The notes under the pieces were generated by a model. It had not been told where the DNA came from. It ran no database searches and worked only from the letters and a program-made list of their open reading frames with translations. A program made the position numbers and the translations under genes. 64,000 bases of DNA from Cupriavidus nantongensis (GTDB taxonomy: Bacteria > Pseudomonadota > Gammaproteobacteria > Burkholderiales > Burkholderiaceae). This document shows positions 36,112 through 46,932 of this stretch, piece by piece. The stretch lies in the NCBI RefSeq assembly GCF_001598055.1, contig NZ_CP014844.1:248001-312000 (forward strand). The letters are read 5' to 3'. Position 1 is the stretch's first letter. Each line of letters begins with the position of its first letter.

Positions 36112-36882
36112 TCAGCGCGTCGCGACGATGAACAGTCGCGGGAACGGCAGCAGCACCGAACCGTCCGGCAGCGCCGGGTACGCGTTGGCGATCTCGGTCT
36201 GGTAGCGCGCCAGGTAGGCGGCACGCTCGGCCTCGTCCAGCGGCTGCAGGAACGGGCGCAGGCCGCTGCCCTTGAACCACTCCACCACCGCGGCCGGGCC
36301 GCCGGCGAGCGGATGGTGGTAGGTGGTCAGCCATACGTCCACGCGCTGGCACAGCGGGCGCAGCAGCTCGTAGTACCAGCGCGCCGGCGCGCGTTCGGCG
36401 CGGGCCTTGCTGGCGCCGGCCAGCTTGTCGGCCCACGGGCCTTCCGCCGCCACCCGGCGCATCAGCTGGTGCGCGGGTTCTTCCAGGTTGTCCGGCATCT
36501 GCACGGCGAGCGTGCCGCCCTCGGAAAGCTTCGAGACCAGCTCAGGAAACAAACGGCCGTGGTCGGGCAGCCATTGCAGCACCGCGTTGGCCAGGATCAC
36601 GTCATACGGGCCGGCCTCGTCCCAGGCGCCGATGTCGGCCACGCGGAACTGCACGTCGGGCAGGCGCTTGCGCGCGGCGTCGATCATGTCCTGCGAGCTG
36701 TCCAGCCCGGTCACCGAGGCGCCGGCATAGCGCGCCAGCAACACCTCGGTGGAATTGCCGGGGCCGCAACCGATATCCACGGCGCTGCGCGCGATCTCGT
36801 TGGGAATGGCAGCCACCAGGTCACGGACCGGGCGGGTGCGTTCGTCTTCGAAGGCGACGTATTGGTGGGCGGACCAGCTCAT
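36112..36882 (-). CDS. tam: Trans-aconitate 2-methyltransferase
   Basis: SAM-dependent methyltransferase of 256 residues that methylates trans-aconitate, a by-product inhibitor of the citric-acid cycle. The SAM motif is VDIGCGPGNST; family features are the start MSWSAHQYVAFEDERTRPV, NAVLQWLPDH and MPDNLEEPAHQLM. ATG 36882 is the conserved start, preceded by CAGGAGACC. Confidence 0.92.
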   Translation of the reverse strand: MSWSAHQYVAFEDERTRPVRDLVAAIPNEIARSAVDIGCGPGNSTEVLLARYAGASVTGLDSSQDMIDAARKRLPDVQFRVADIGAWDEAGPYDVILANAVLQWLPDHGRLFPELVSKLSEGGTLAVQMPDNLEEPAHQLMRRVAAEGPWADKLAGASKARAERAPARWYYELLRPLCQRVDVWLTTYHHPLAGGPAAVVEWFKGSGLRPFLQPLDEAERAAYLARYQTEIANAYPALPDGSVLLPFPRLFIVATR

Positions 36883-36970
36883 GGGGGTCTCCTGACGGTA
36901 AGAGCAGGCCAGTAGCATACGCCTGCCGCAGCCAGCGCAGGCCAGCCGCAGCCAACACCGCTTGAACCAG

Positions 36971-37102
36971 GCTCCCCTCGCCCGCTTGCGGGAGAGGGGT
37001 GGGGGAGAGGGCCGGAATGTCCACGAAGTAAAGCGCGTCGGTATGCCAGCGCCTGCCCTCTCCCCCGGCCCCTCTCCCGCGCGCGGGAGAGGGGAGCAAA
37101 CC
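36971..37102. repeat. 132-bp palindromic repeat element, copy 4
   Basis: Near-identical to 26713-26844: a stem-loop at each end (around TT and around GCGC) with about 80 bases between, ending GGAGCAAACC. It lies just before the terminator of the yidC operon. Confidence 0.85.
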
Positions 37103-37132
37103 GTCGGGATCGCGAAAGCCCTCAGCCCTCAG

Positions 37133-37164
37133 CAAAAAACAAAAAGCCCGGCATCTCTGCCGGG
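37133..37164 (-). terminator. Rho-independent terminator of the rpmH-rnpA-yidD-yidC operon
   Basis: On the minus strand a GCCCGGC / GCCGGGC stem with a six-base loop (37145-37164) is followed by a T-rich run interrupted by one G (complement of 37133-37144). It lies about 30 bases after the yidC stop. Confidence 0.9.
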
Positions 37165-37192
37165 CTTCCATCACCGCATCTTGCAACAGGCT

Positions 37193-38863
37193 TTAGCTCT
37201 TGGCCACCACCGCGGCCTTGCCCTTGCCCAGCATCCGGTTGATCTGCCACTGCTGCGCGATCGACAGGATGTTGTTCACCACCCAGTACAGCACCAGGCC
37301 GGCCGGGAAGAAGAAGAACATCACCGAGAACACCAGCGGCATGATGGTCATCACCTTGGCCTGCACCGGATCCGGCGGGGTCGGGTTCAGCTTGGTCTGC
37401 ACGAACATCGACACGGCCATCACGATCGGCAGGATGTAGAACGGATCCGGCACCGACAGGTCCTTGATCCAGCCCAGCCACGGCGCGCCGCGCATTTCCA
37501 CCGACGACAGCAGCACCCAGTACAGCGCGATGAACACCGGGATCTGGATCACGATGGGCAGGCAGCCGCCGAGCGGGTTGACCTTCTCGGTGCGGTACAG
37601 CGCCATCATCTCCTGGTTCATCTTCTGCGGGTCGTTCTTGTAGCGCTCGCGGATCGACGTCATGCGCGGCTGCAGGTCCTTCATCTTGCCCATGGACTTG
37701 TAGCTCGCCGCCGACAGCGGGAAGAACACCAGCTTGATCAGCACCGTCAGCGCGATGATCGACCAGCCCCAGTTGCCCAGGAAGCCATGCAGCTTCTCCA
37801 GCAGCCAGAACAGCGGCTTGGCCAGGATGGTCAGCCAGCCGTAGTCCTTCACCAGCTCCAGGCCCGGGGCGATCTTCTCGAGCATGTGCTCTTCCTGCGG
37901 GCCGGCGAACAGGCGCGCATCGGTGCTCACGCTCGCGCCCGGGGCCAGTTCGCCCAGCGGCTGCTGGATGCCCACGCGGTACAGGTGCGGATCGATCTGC
38001 TGCACATAGAAGCTGCGCTCCTTGCCGGTCTGCGGAATCCAGGCCGAGGCAAAGTAGTGCTGCACCATCGCCACCCAGCCGTTGTTGGCGGCGGCCGGCA
38101 CGGTGGCCTTGCCCTTGGCGATGTCTTCGAAGTCGATCTTGTGGTACTTGTCGGCGTCGGTGTAGACCGCCGGACCGGTGAAGGTGCTGTAGAACTGCGA
38201 CTGCTCGACCTTGCTGCCGTCGCGCGCCAGTTCCAGGTACAGCGTCGGCGAGACCGGCGCGGTGCCCGCGTTGGTCACGTCGAACTTGCTGTCGACCACG
38301 TAGCTGCCCTTGCGGAAGGTGTAGGTCTTGACCAGCTTCACGCCGTTCTTCTCGGCGCTCAGCACCACCTGCAGCTGCTCGGCGCCGTCCAGCGTGCGCG
38401 GGCCCGGAGTCGCGGTGAACAGCGTGGTGTGGTTGGGCAGGTCGCCGCCGATCAGGCCCGAGCGCGCCATGTAGGTGCGCACGTTGTCGCGCTCGAACAG
38501 CACCACCGGCTTGCCGTCCTTCTCATGCTCCTTGAGCAGCTCCAGGCGCGACACGATGCCGCCGGCGGTGTCGATCTCGGCGCGCACCGTGTCGGTGGTC
38601 ACCACGATCTTCTCGCCGGTGGGCTGGGCCGCGGCCTGCGGCGCGGCGCCCGCGGCCGGTGCCGCTGCGCCCGGCTGGACGTTGGCCTTGGGCACGTCGC
38701 CCTGCGCGGCCGCGCCGCTGGCGGCCGGCGCCGAAGCGGCCTGCTGCTGCGTCGTGCTCGGGAAGAACATCGACGCATGGCCGTTGGCGCGCTGCCAGTT
38801 GTCGTAGAGCAGCACGAGGGACATCGAGAAGATGACCCAGAGGATGGTGCGTTTGATATCCAT
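37193..38863 (-). CDS. yidC: Membrane protein insertase YidC
   Basis: Inserts and folds inner-membrane proteins, alone or with SecYEG. 556 residues, the usual size. First helix at [19 protein letters not shown]; a large periplasmic beta domain (about 60-350) preceded by a low-complexity Ala/Pro/Gly stretch; then the conserved five-helix core with [38 protein letters not shown] and the C-terminal [19 protein letters not shown]. The C-terminal tail is basic. Last gene of the operon from rpmH. Confidence 0.97.
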   Translation of the reverse strand: MDIKRTILWVIFSMSLVLLYDNWQRANGHASMFFPSTTQQQAASAPAASGAAAQGDVPKANVQPGAAAPAAGAAPQAAAQPTGEKIVVTTDTVRAEIDTAGGIVSRLELLKEHEKDGKPVVLFERDNVRTYMARSGLIGGDLPNHTTLFTATPGPRTLDGAEQLQVVLSAEKNGVKLVKTYTFRKGSYVVDSKFDVTNAGTAPVSPTLYLELARDGSKVEQSQFYSTFTGPAVYTDADKYHKIDFEDIAKGKATVPAAANNGWVAMVQHYFASAWIPQTGKERSFYVQQIDPHLYRVGIQQPLGELAPGASVSTDARLFAGPQEEHMLEKIAPGLELVKDYGWLTILAKPLFWLLEKLHGFLGNWGWSIIALTVLIKLVFFPLSAASYKSMGKMKDLQPRMTSIRERYKNDPQKMNQEMMALYRTEKVNPLGGCLPIVIQIPVFIALYWVLLSSVEMRGAPWLGWIKDLSVPDPFYILPIVMAVSMFVQTKLNPTPPDPVQAKVMTIMPLVFSVMFFFFPAGLVLYWVVNNILSIAQQWQINRMLGKGKAAVVAKS

Positions 38864-38884
38864 GTCTGGCTGTGGTCGGAAAAA

Positions 38885-39166
38885 TCAGGGTCTGGGCAGA
38901 CGGATTGCCACTGGCGCTCGGCCTGTGGCGGCATGGACTGGCGTGTCAGCTTCCGTGCCCGGCACGGGATCATACCCGCCTTGGGCGAAAGGATGGCAGC
39001 GGCACAGCCGGCAGGCGGCCATCCAGCTGCCGCGCGCGGCGCCATGATGGACGATGGCGTCGCGGGCGTAGTCGGAACAGGTCGGCAGGAAGCGGCACTG
39101 CGAGCCCAGGTAAGGGCTGAGGGCGATCTTGTAGACGCGCAGCAGGGCTAGCAGGATTCGCTTCAT
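38885..39166 (-). CDS. yidD: Membrane protein insertion efficiency factor YidD
   Basis: Small protein of 93 residues that assists YidC. The family motifs are [20 protein letters not shown] followed by DYA, with the conserved cysteines, and [18 protein letters not shown] basic amphipathic N-terminal helix ([13 protein letters not shown]) sits on the membrane. Eleven bases from rnpA and 21 from yidC. Confidence 0.96.
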   Translation of the reverse strand: MKRILLALLRVYKIALSPYLGSQCRFLPTCSDYARDAIVHHGAARGSWMAACRLCRCHPFAQGGYDPVPGTEADTPVHAATGRAPVAIRLPRP

Positions 39167-39176
39167 GGCGGGGCGG

Positions 39177-39641
39177 TCAGGCTGGCTGGCCTGGTGGCTG
39201 GCTTTGCGAGGGGCTCGCCGGTGGCGCCGCGGTGGGCGGTGCCGGAGGCGAGGCAGGCGGCGCGGGTGGCGGCAGTGGCCTGGCCGCTACCTCGAGCAGG
39301 CTGGCGATTTCCGCCGCGCATGCCCTTCGGACCGCCGCGCGCGTCGCAAATTCCGCGCGCGGAAACTTCGCTTGCAGGCGCAGCAGCACGTCGCGGCCAC
39401 CCAGTTGTTCGCGGCGCTGGCGGAACAGCTCGCGCGCCATGCGCTTCACCAGGTTGCGCTCGGCGGCGCGCGGCGCGAACTTCTTGCCCACCACCACGCC
39501 CAGCCGGCCTTCCGGCCGATCGTTCGGGCGTACATAGAGCACGAAGTGAGTGCTGCGCCGCCGGGGCCGCAAAGCAAAAACGGATGAAAACTCATCCGTC
39601 TTTGTCAGCCTCGCGGCTTTGGGAAAGGCAAAGGTAGACAC
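39177..39641 (-). CDS. rnpA: Ribonuclease P protein component
   Basis: Protein subunit of RNase P, which trims the 5' ends of tRNAs. The core has [35 protein letters not shown] and [14 protein letters not shown] (the RNA-binding helix). The C-terminal 40 residues are Pro/Ala-rich and not conserved. The start is uncertain: GTG 39641 matches where RnpA proteins begin, while ATG 39689 would add 16 residues. No strong ribosome site precedes either. About 110 bases after rpmH. Confidence 0.9.
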   Translation of the reverse strand: MSTFAFPKAARLTKTDEFSSVFALRPRRRSTHFVLYVRPNDRPEGRLGVVVGKKFAPRAAERNLVKRMARELFRQRREQLGGRDVLLRLQAKFPRAEFATRAAVRRACAAEIASLLEVAARPLPPPAPPASPPAPPTAAPPASPSQSQPPGQPA

Positions 39642-39753
39642 GCCTGGCAAAGCTAGCGGGAACACTGCACCCTGCGGCAAGCTACCGGCCATCCGGACAG
39701 CGAGGCGGTTGGCCTGGACCGCGTTGCCGCGGTCCGGACCGGTCGCCCGGCCC

Positions 39754-39888
39754 TTAGATCGCCAGGCGCTTGCGGCCCTTGGCGCGGCGAGCGTTGATGA
39801 CGGCACGGCCGCCGCGGGTCTTCATGCGCACGCGGAAACCGTGGGTACGCTTGCGGCGGGTAACGGAAGGTTGGTAGGTACGTTTCAT
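39754..39888 (-). CDS. rpmH: 50S ribosomal protein L34
   Basis: Ribosomal large-subunit protein of 44 residues, beginning [20 protein letters not shown] and ending GRKRLAI, identical in pattern to bacterial L34. It is the first gene of the rpmH-rnpA-yidD-yidC operon, driven by the promoter at 40142-40170. The ATG at 39888 is preceded by AGAGAGTGCAAC. Confidence 0.98.
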   Translation of the reverse strand: MKRTYQPSVTRRKRTHGFRVRMKTRGGRAVINARRAKGRKRLAI

Positions 39889-40141
39889 GTTGCACTCTCT
39901 GGTTGATCTTGGCTCGCCCGACTCCGGCCGGTGCCGGGGTGCCGTGGCCGCCGCGTATGGTTCGCATGGGGTTGCCGCTTGCGAGGGAACTGCAGCGGCG
40001 TGTCCGACGATTCTGGTTCTGTCTTAGCTGCCGGCCGAAGGGCGCGCGCTGCAGGCAGGTAGCCTGTGGGCGCGGACGGCACGGACAGGCCAGACCCGGC
40101 GATGCGCATACGTGATCCCCTGCCGCATCGCAGAACCCGCC

Positions 40142-40170
40142 ATTTAAACGATTTTCCGCGACGCTGTCAA
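40142..40170 (-). promoter_or_regulatory. Promoter of the rpmH operon
   Basis: On the minus strand: a perfect -35 TTGACA (complement of 40165-40170), a 17-base spacer, and TTAAAT as -10 (complement of 40142-40147). Transcription would start near 40135, giving a leader of about 245 bases to rpmH. The best-formed promoter seen in the core region. Confidence 0.78.
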
Positions 40171-40189
40171 GGCAGCAGTCTGTGTGCGA

Positions 40190-40430
40190 CGGCACAATCG
40201 CCACAGCGCCGCAAGCCCGGTGGTGCGCCATTGTCCACAACGGGCAGTGGGCAACCAGCAGTGCCCCGAAGGCCACCTCTAACCCGGCCATCCACAGGCG
40301 AAGTCCCTGTTTTGCCTGAAATTTTGCCCATTTCCGCCCCCCAGAAACCCGCATCGCAGCAAGGGTTGTGCACATCAATCCACTGCATTTGCACAAGTTG
40401 TCCACAGACTTATCCTTTGTGGATAACTCA
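40190..40430. other. Probable chromosomal replication origin (oriC)
   Basis: The 818-base gap between rpmH and dnaA is the classic oriC position. It holds a perfect DnaA box (TGTGGATAA, 40418-40426), two one-mismatch boxes (TTGTCCACA at 40231-40239 and 40398-40406) and weaker ones near 40290 and 40366. A relatively AT-rich stretch at about 40309-40336 may be the unwinding element. The limits given are approximate. The part from 39889 to 40141 is the rpmH leader. Confidence 0.75.
40398..40406 (+). promoter_or_regulatory. DnaA box (one mismatch)
   Basis: TTGTCCACA differs from the consensus TTATCCACA at one position. It lies 11 bases before the perfect box, in opposite orientation. Confidence 0.6.
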
Positions 40431-40446
40431 GGGGCGGGGGTACAAT
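40417..40446 (+). promoter_or_regulatory. Possible dnaA promoter overlapping a DnaA box
   Basis: TTGTGG (40417-40422) and TACAAT (40441-40446) are 18 bases apart. The perfect DnaA box at 40418-40426 covers the -35, which would allow DnaA to repress its own gene. The leader to dnaA would be about 250 bases. Confidence 0.45.
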
Positions 40447-40706
40447 CCGGGTCCAAACACAACACGGGCTGCGTGGCGCAGGCGCAACCCGGGCCCCCAC
40501 CGCGACAACGCATGAGTTTACGCACGCCAGTGCGGCGAGCCAGAAGGTTCGCTGCCGGCGGCATGGCATGCCGCGGTGCCCTTGGCGGAGGGAATCGATT
40601 CCCAATACGGCCGAGGCGGTCCGGAATGCGCGGCGCATACGCCGCCCGTGGCGTACCCAGTGCTGCTGGCAAGGCAGCGTGGGGTGCGATTACTCAACAA
40701 CAAACA

Positions 40707-42497
40707 ATGCAAGATTTCTGGCAGGCGGCAGCCGCGCAACTCGAGCGCGAGCTGACGCCGCAACAGTTCAAAACGTGGATCAAGCCGCTGGCGCCCGTTG
40801 CGTTCGATGAAGAAACGCATGCGCTGCGGATTGCTGCGCCCAACCGTTTCAAGCTCGACTGGGTCAAGAGTCAGTTTTCAGGGCGCATCACCGCCCTCGC
40901 CTGCGAATACTGGGAAGCGCAGGTCAGCGTCCAGTTCGTGCTCGATCCCGCCGCGTCGGGCCGCGCCGCTGCCTATATGCAGCCGGCCCAGCCTGGCATG
41001 GGCGCGGGCGGTATGGACCGCATGGAGCATCACGCAGCACCGGGTACGGGCATGGGCGGCTATCCCGGCGCCCAGCCCGGCCAATCGATGGGCGGCCAGG
41101 CCCCGTTTGCCATGCCTGGCCAGCCCGCGCAGCCCGGCTATGGCGAATACCCCACCGCGGCCGCGTACGGCTTGGGCCAGCCGCCATATGGCCACCCGAC
41201 CGGTAACCCGGCCGGCATGCCCTCCGCCGCCCCGGTTCCGGCCGGCGCGCGTGGCCAGGGCATGGGCCAGCATCCCGGCCAGCACCACCCGCAGCACAAT
41301 CAGCAGCACCATCAGCAGCACAACGCCGACCTGGGCGAGATCGACGTGGTCCAGATGGACCCCGCCGAAGCCAGCGCCCGCTCCTACCGCGCCCCGCAGC
41401 AGGGCCAGCATCCGCATGCCGCGATGGGCAACGCCGCGCCGATGCCCGGCCACCAGCCCAGCGACACGGTGCACGAGCGCTCGCGCCTGAACCCGATCCT
41501 GACCTTCGACAATTTCGTCACCGGCAAGGCCAACCAGCTGGCGCGCGCCGCCGCGATCCAGGTCGCCAACAACCCGGGCAAGTCCTACAACCCGCTGTAT
41601 CTCTATGGCGGCGTCGGCCTGGGCAAGACCCACCTGATCCATTCCATCGGCAACCACATGCTGATGGAGAACCCGCGCGCGCGCATCCGCTACATCCACG
41701 CCGAGCAGTACGTGTCCGACGTGGTCAAGGCGTACCAGCGCAAGGCCTTCGACGAGTTCAAGCGCTACTACCATTCGCTGGACCTGCTGCTGATCGACGA
41801 TATCCAGTTCTTCTCCGGCAAGAACCGCACGCAGGAAGAGTTCTTCTACGCCTTCGAGGCCCTGATCGCCAACCGGGCGCAGGTGATCATCACCAGCGAT
41901 ACCTACCCCAAGGAAATCACCGGCATCGACGACCGCCTGATCTCGCGCTTCGATTCCGGCCTGACCGTGGCGATCGAGCCGCCCGAGCTGGAAATGCGCG
42001 TGGCGATCCTGATGAAGAAGGCCGCCGCCGAGAACGTGAACGTGCCGGAAGAAGTCGCCTTCTTCGTTGCCAAGCACCTGCGCTCCAACGTGCGCGAGCT
42101 GGAAGGCGCGCTGCGCAAGATCCTGGCGTTCAGCAACTTCCACGGCAAGGACATCACCATCGAAGTGACGCGCGAAGCGCTGAAGGACCTGCTGACGGTG
42201 CAGAACCGCCAGATCTCGGTCGAGAACATCCAGAAGACCTGCGCGGATTTCTACAACATCAAGGTCGCTGACATGTATTCGAAAAAGCGGCCTGCCAATA
42301 TTGCCCGGCCGCGCCAGATCGCGATGTACCTGGCCAAGGAGCTGACGCAGAAGAGCCTGCCGGAGATCGGCGAACTCTTCGGCGGCCGCGACCACACCAC
42401 CGTGCTGCACGCCGTGCGAAAGATCGCCGACGAACGCAGCAAGGATGCGCAGCTCAACCACGAGTTGCACGTGCTGGAGCAGACGCTCAAGGGATGA
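40707..42497 (+). CDS. dnaA: Chromosomal replication initiator protein DnaA
   Basis: Binds DnaA boxes and unwinds oriC. 596 residues, about 130 longer than E. coli DnaA. Domain I is at 1-90 ([20 protein letters not shown]). Domain II is a long linker (about 90-255) rich in Gly, Pro, Met, Gln and His, including a His/Gln cluster ([15 protein letters not shown]). Domain III is the AAA+ ATPase with Walker [10 protein letters not shown] and Walker [10 protein letters not shown]. Domain IV ends with the DnaA-box reader [18 protein letters not shown] 40707 is the conserved start; no clear ribosome site precedes it. Confidence 0.97.
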   Translation: MQDFWQAAAAQLERELTPQQFKTWIKPLAPVAFDEETHALRIAAPNRFKLDWVKSQFSGRITALACEYWEAQVSVQFVLDPAASGRAAAYMQPAQPGMGAGGMDRMEHHAAPGTGMGGYPGAQPGQSMGGQAPFAMPGQPAQPGYGEYPTAAAYGLGQPPYGHPTGNPAGMPSAAPVPAGARGQGMGQHPGQHHPQHNQQHHQQHNADLGEIDVVQMDPAEASARSYRAPQQGQHPHAAMGNAAPMPGHQPSDTVHERSRLNPILTFDNFVTGKANQLARAAAIQVANNPGKSYNPLYLYGGVGLGKTHLIHSIGNHMLMENPRARIRYIHAEQYVSDVVKAYQRKAFDEFKRYYHSLDLLLIDDIQFFSGKNRTQEEFFYAFEALIANRAQVIITSDTYPKEITGIDDRLISRFDSGLTVAIEPPELEMRVAILMKKAAAENVNVPEEVAFFVAKHLRSNVRELEGALRKILAFSNFHGKDITIEVTREALKDLLTVQNRQISVENIQKTCADFYNIKVADMYSKKRPANIARPRQIAMYLAKELTQKSLPEIGELFGGRDHTTVLHAVRKIADERSKDAQLNHELHVLEQTLKG

Positions 42498-42864
42498 TCG
42501 CCGGCCGGACCCGGGGCGCTCCCGGGACGGTGTTTTGAAGGGCCAGCCCCGCCGGGCTGGCATACTGTAGGGTGCGCGCCACGGACATCCCGTGGCGCCT
42601 GGGGAATTAACGTCAGCGACGCCGGGGCAAGTGTCCGGAAAGTGGCCACTGATAAGGCTTTGCGGTGAGTCGGGACGGGATGGCAAGAACGATTGGCGCC
42701 AGCGTGGCTTTTTGGGCACAGCTGGCCCGCCGGCCGGTCCCGCCCCGCTTCACCGCAGCGGCTTATCCTTGGTACAATGGCACATTAACTCCTTGATTCC
42801 TAAGTGAATTTGGAGTTGTTTGCGTTCTGCGGTCGCCGATTACAAACGACGAAGGATAAATTCA
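42498..42864. other. dnaA-dnaN intergenic region
   Basis: 367 bases without a gene. A hairpin CCCGGG-GCGCT-CCCGGG at 42510-42526 followed by ACGGTGTTTT may end dnaA transcripts. A TACAAT at 42773-42778 could be a -10 for dnaN, but its -35 is poor. Confidence 0.4.
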
Positions 42865-43980
42865 ATGCAATTGGTCAAAACCTCGCGAGACAACCTGCTG
42901 CGTCCGCTGCAAATCGTGAGCGGCATCGTGGAGCGCCGCCACACCCTCCCGATCCTGGCCAACCTGCTGATTCGCAAGTCCGGGTCGAACGTATCCTTCC
43001 TGTCGACCGACATCGAAATCCAGATCACCACGCATGCGGAATGCGGCGTCGGCAATGACAGCGTCGCCACCACCGTGGCCGCGCGCAAGCTGCTGGACAT
43101 TTTGCGTGCCATGCCCGACGGCGACGTGGCCCTGTCGCTCAACGACAAGCGCATGACGGTGCAATCCGGCAAGAGCCGCTTTGCCCTGCAGACGCTGGCC
43201 GCCGAAGAATTCCCGACCGTGGCCGAAGCCAGCGAATTCAACGCCAGCGTCAGCCTGCCGCAGAAGACCTTCAAGCACCTGCTGGCGATGGTCCACTTCG
43301 CCATGGCGCAGCAGGACATCCGCTACTACCTGAACGGCATGCTGCTGGTGGTGGACGGCAAGAAGGTGATGGCAGTCGCCACCGACGGCCACCGCCTGGC
43401 CTACTGCGGCGTCGAGCTGGAAAACGAAGCGGCTGGTGTTGGCTCGCGCCAGGAAGTCATCATCCCGCGCAAGACCATCCTGGAACTGCAGCGCCTGCTG
43501 GAAGACAACGACGATCCGGTCACGGTGCAGCTGGCCGCCAACCAGGTCAAGTTCACGTTCGCCAATATCGAACTGATCTCCAAGCTGGTCGAAGGCAAGT
43601 TCCCGGATTTCCAGCGCGTGATTCCCAAGGGCTACAAGAACGCCTTCGCGATCGACCGCGTGCAGCTGCAGCAGGCGCTGCAACGCACCGCGATCCTGAC
43701 CACCGACAAATTCAAGGGCGTGCGCTGCATCCTCGACACGCACATGCTCAAGATCAGCTCCACCAACGCCGACCAGGAAGAGGCGCAGGAAGAGCTGGAA
43801 CTCGATTACTCGGGCGACGCGCTCGATATCGGCTTCAACGTGACCTACCTGCTCGACGTGCTTGCCAACCTGAAGACCGAGCAGGTGCAGGTCAGCCTCG
43901 GCGACTCGAATTCGAGCGCGCTGATCACCGTGCCGGACGACGACAACTTCAAGTACGTCGTCATGCCGATGCGCATCTGA
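42865..43980 (+). CDS. dnaN: DNA polymerase III subunit beta (sliding clamp)
   Basis: Ring-shaped processivity clamp of 371 residues. N-terminus MQLVKTSRDNLLRPLQIVSG, then RRHTLPILANLLI; the C-terminus ends VVMPMRI, the conserved M-P-x-R-x tail at the partner-binding pocket. ATG 42865 has GAAGGA upstream. Between dnaA and gyrB in the standard order. Confidence 0.97.
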   Translation: MQLVKTSRDNLLRPLQIVSGIVERRHTLPILANLLIRKSGSNVSFLSTDIEIQITTHAECGVGNDSVATTVAARKLLDILRAMPDGDVALSLNDKRMTVQSGKSRFALQTLAAEEFPTVAEASEFNASVSLPQKTFKHLLAMVHFAMAQQDIRYYLNGMLLVVDGKKVMAVATDGHRLAYCGVELENEAAGVGSRQEVIIPRKTILELQRLLEDNDDPVTVQLAANQVKFTFANIELISKLVEGKFPDFQRVIPKGYKNAFAIDRVQLQQALQRTAILTTDKFKGVRCILDTHMLKISSTNADQEEAQEELELDYSGDALDIGFNVTYLLDVLANLKTEQVQVSLGDSNSSALITVPDDDNFKYVVMPMRI

Positions 43981-44143
43981 TGATCCGGTGACAGGACCTG
44001 TGCCACAACCAGCGCAGACAAATACCGGAGCAGCAAACGGCACGCTACGACACCCGGCCCCGGCCGGACCGTCCAGGGGATGACCATCCCGCCGCGGGGG
44101 CAGGATCGTTACGACGATCCGCCCCTTTTGCCGTTTTTAGTAA

Positions 44144-46759
<2,616 letters not shown>

Positions 46760-46932
46760 TTCAGTGCGAAATGTAGGAAACCGGAATTAGCCGTACTTGT
46801 GTGAATCCCGTGACGCTGCGCAGGAAGTCGACGTTCCGGTTCACCATCGCCTTTTGGTTGACGTAAGCAGTGGATTGGTCAAGAAATCGGTGAGGCGGAC
46901 GTCAACGTGAGCTGATAGACCGAGGGATATCC

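Noticed and set aside
36962..39151. 729-residue plus-strand frame opposite yidC
   Set aside because: It begins within a palindromic repeat and runs antisense to yidC and yidD; His/Arg-rich shadow.
39653..40672. 339-residue minus-strand frame through rpmH and oriC
   Set aside because: It runs across the origin and rpmH in another frame; L34 in its own frame is certain.
40878..42719. 613-residue frame antisense to dnaA
   Set aside because: Shadow of a conserved essential gene.
46857..46890. Promoter for hsdR with TTGACG at 46858
   Set aside because: No acceptable -10 lies at the right distance.
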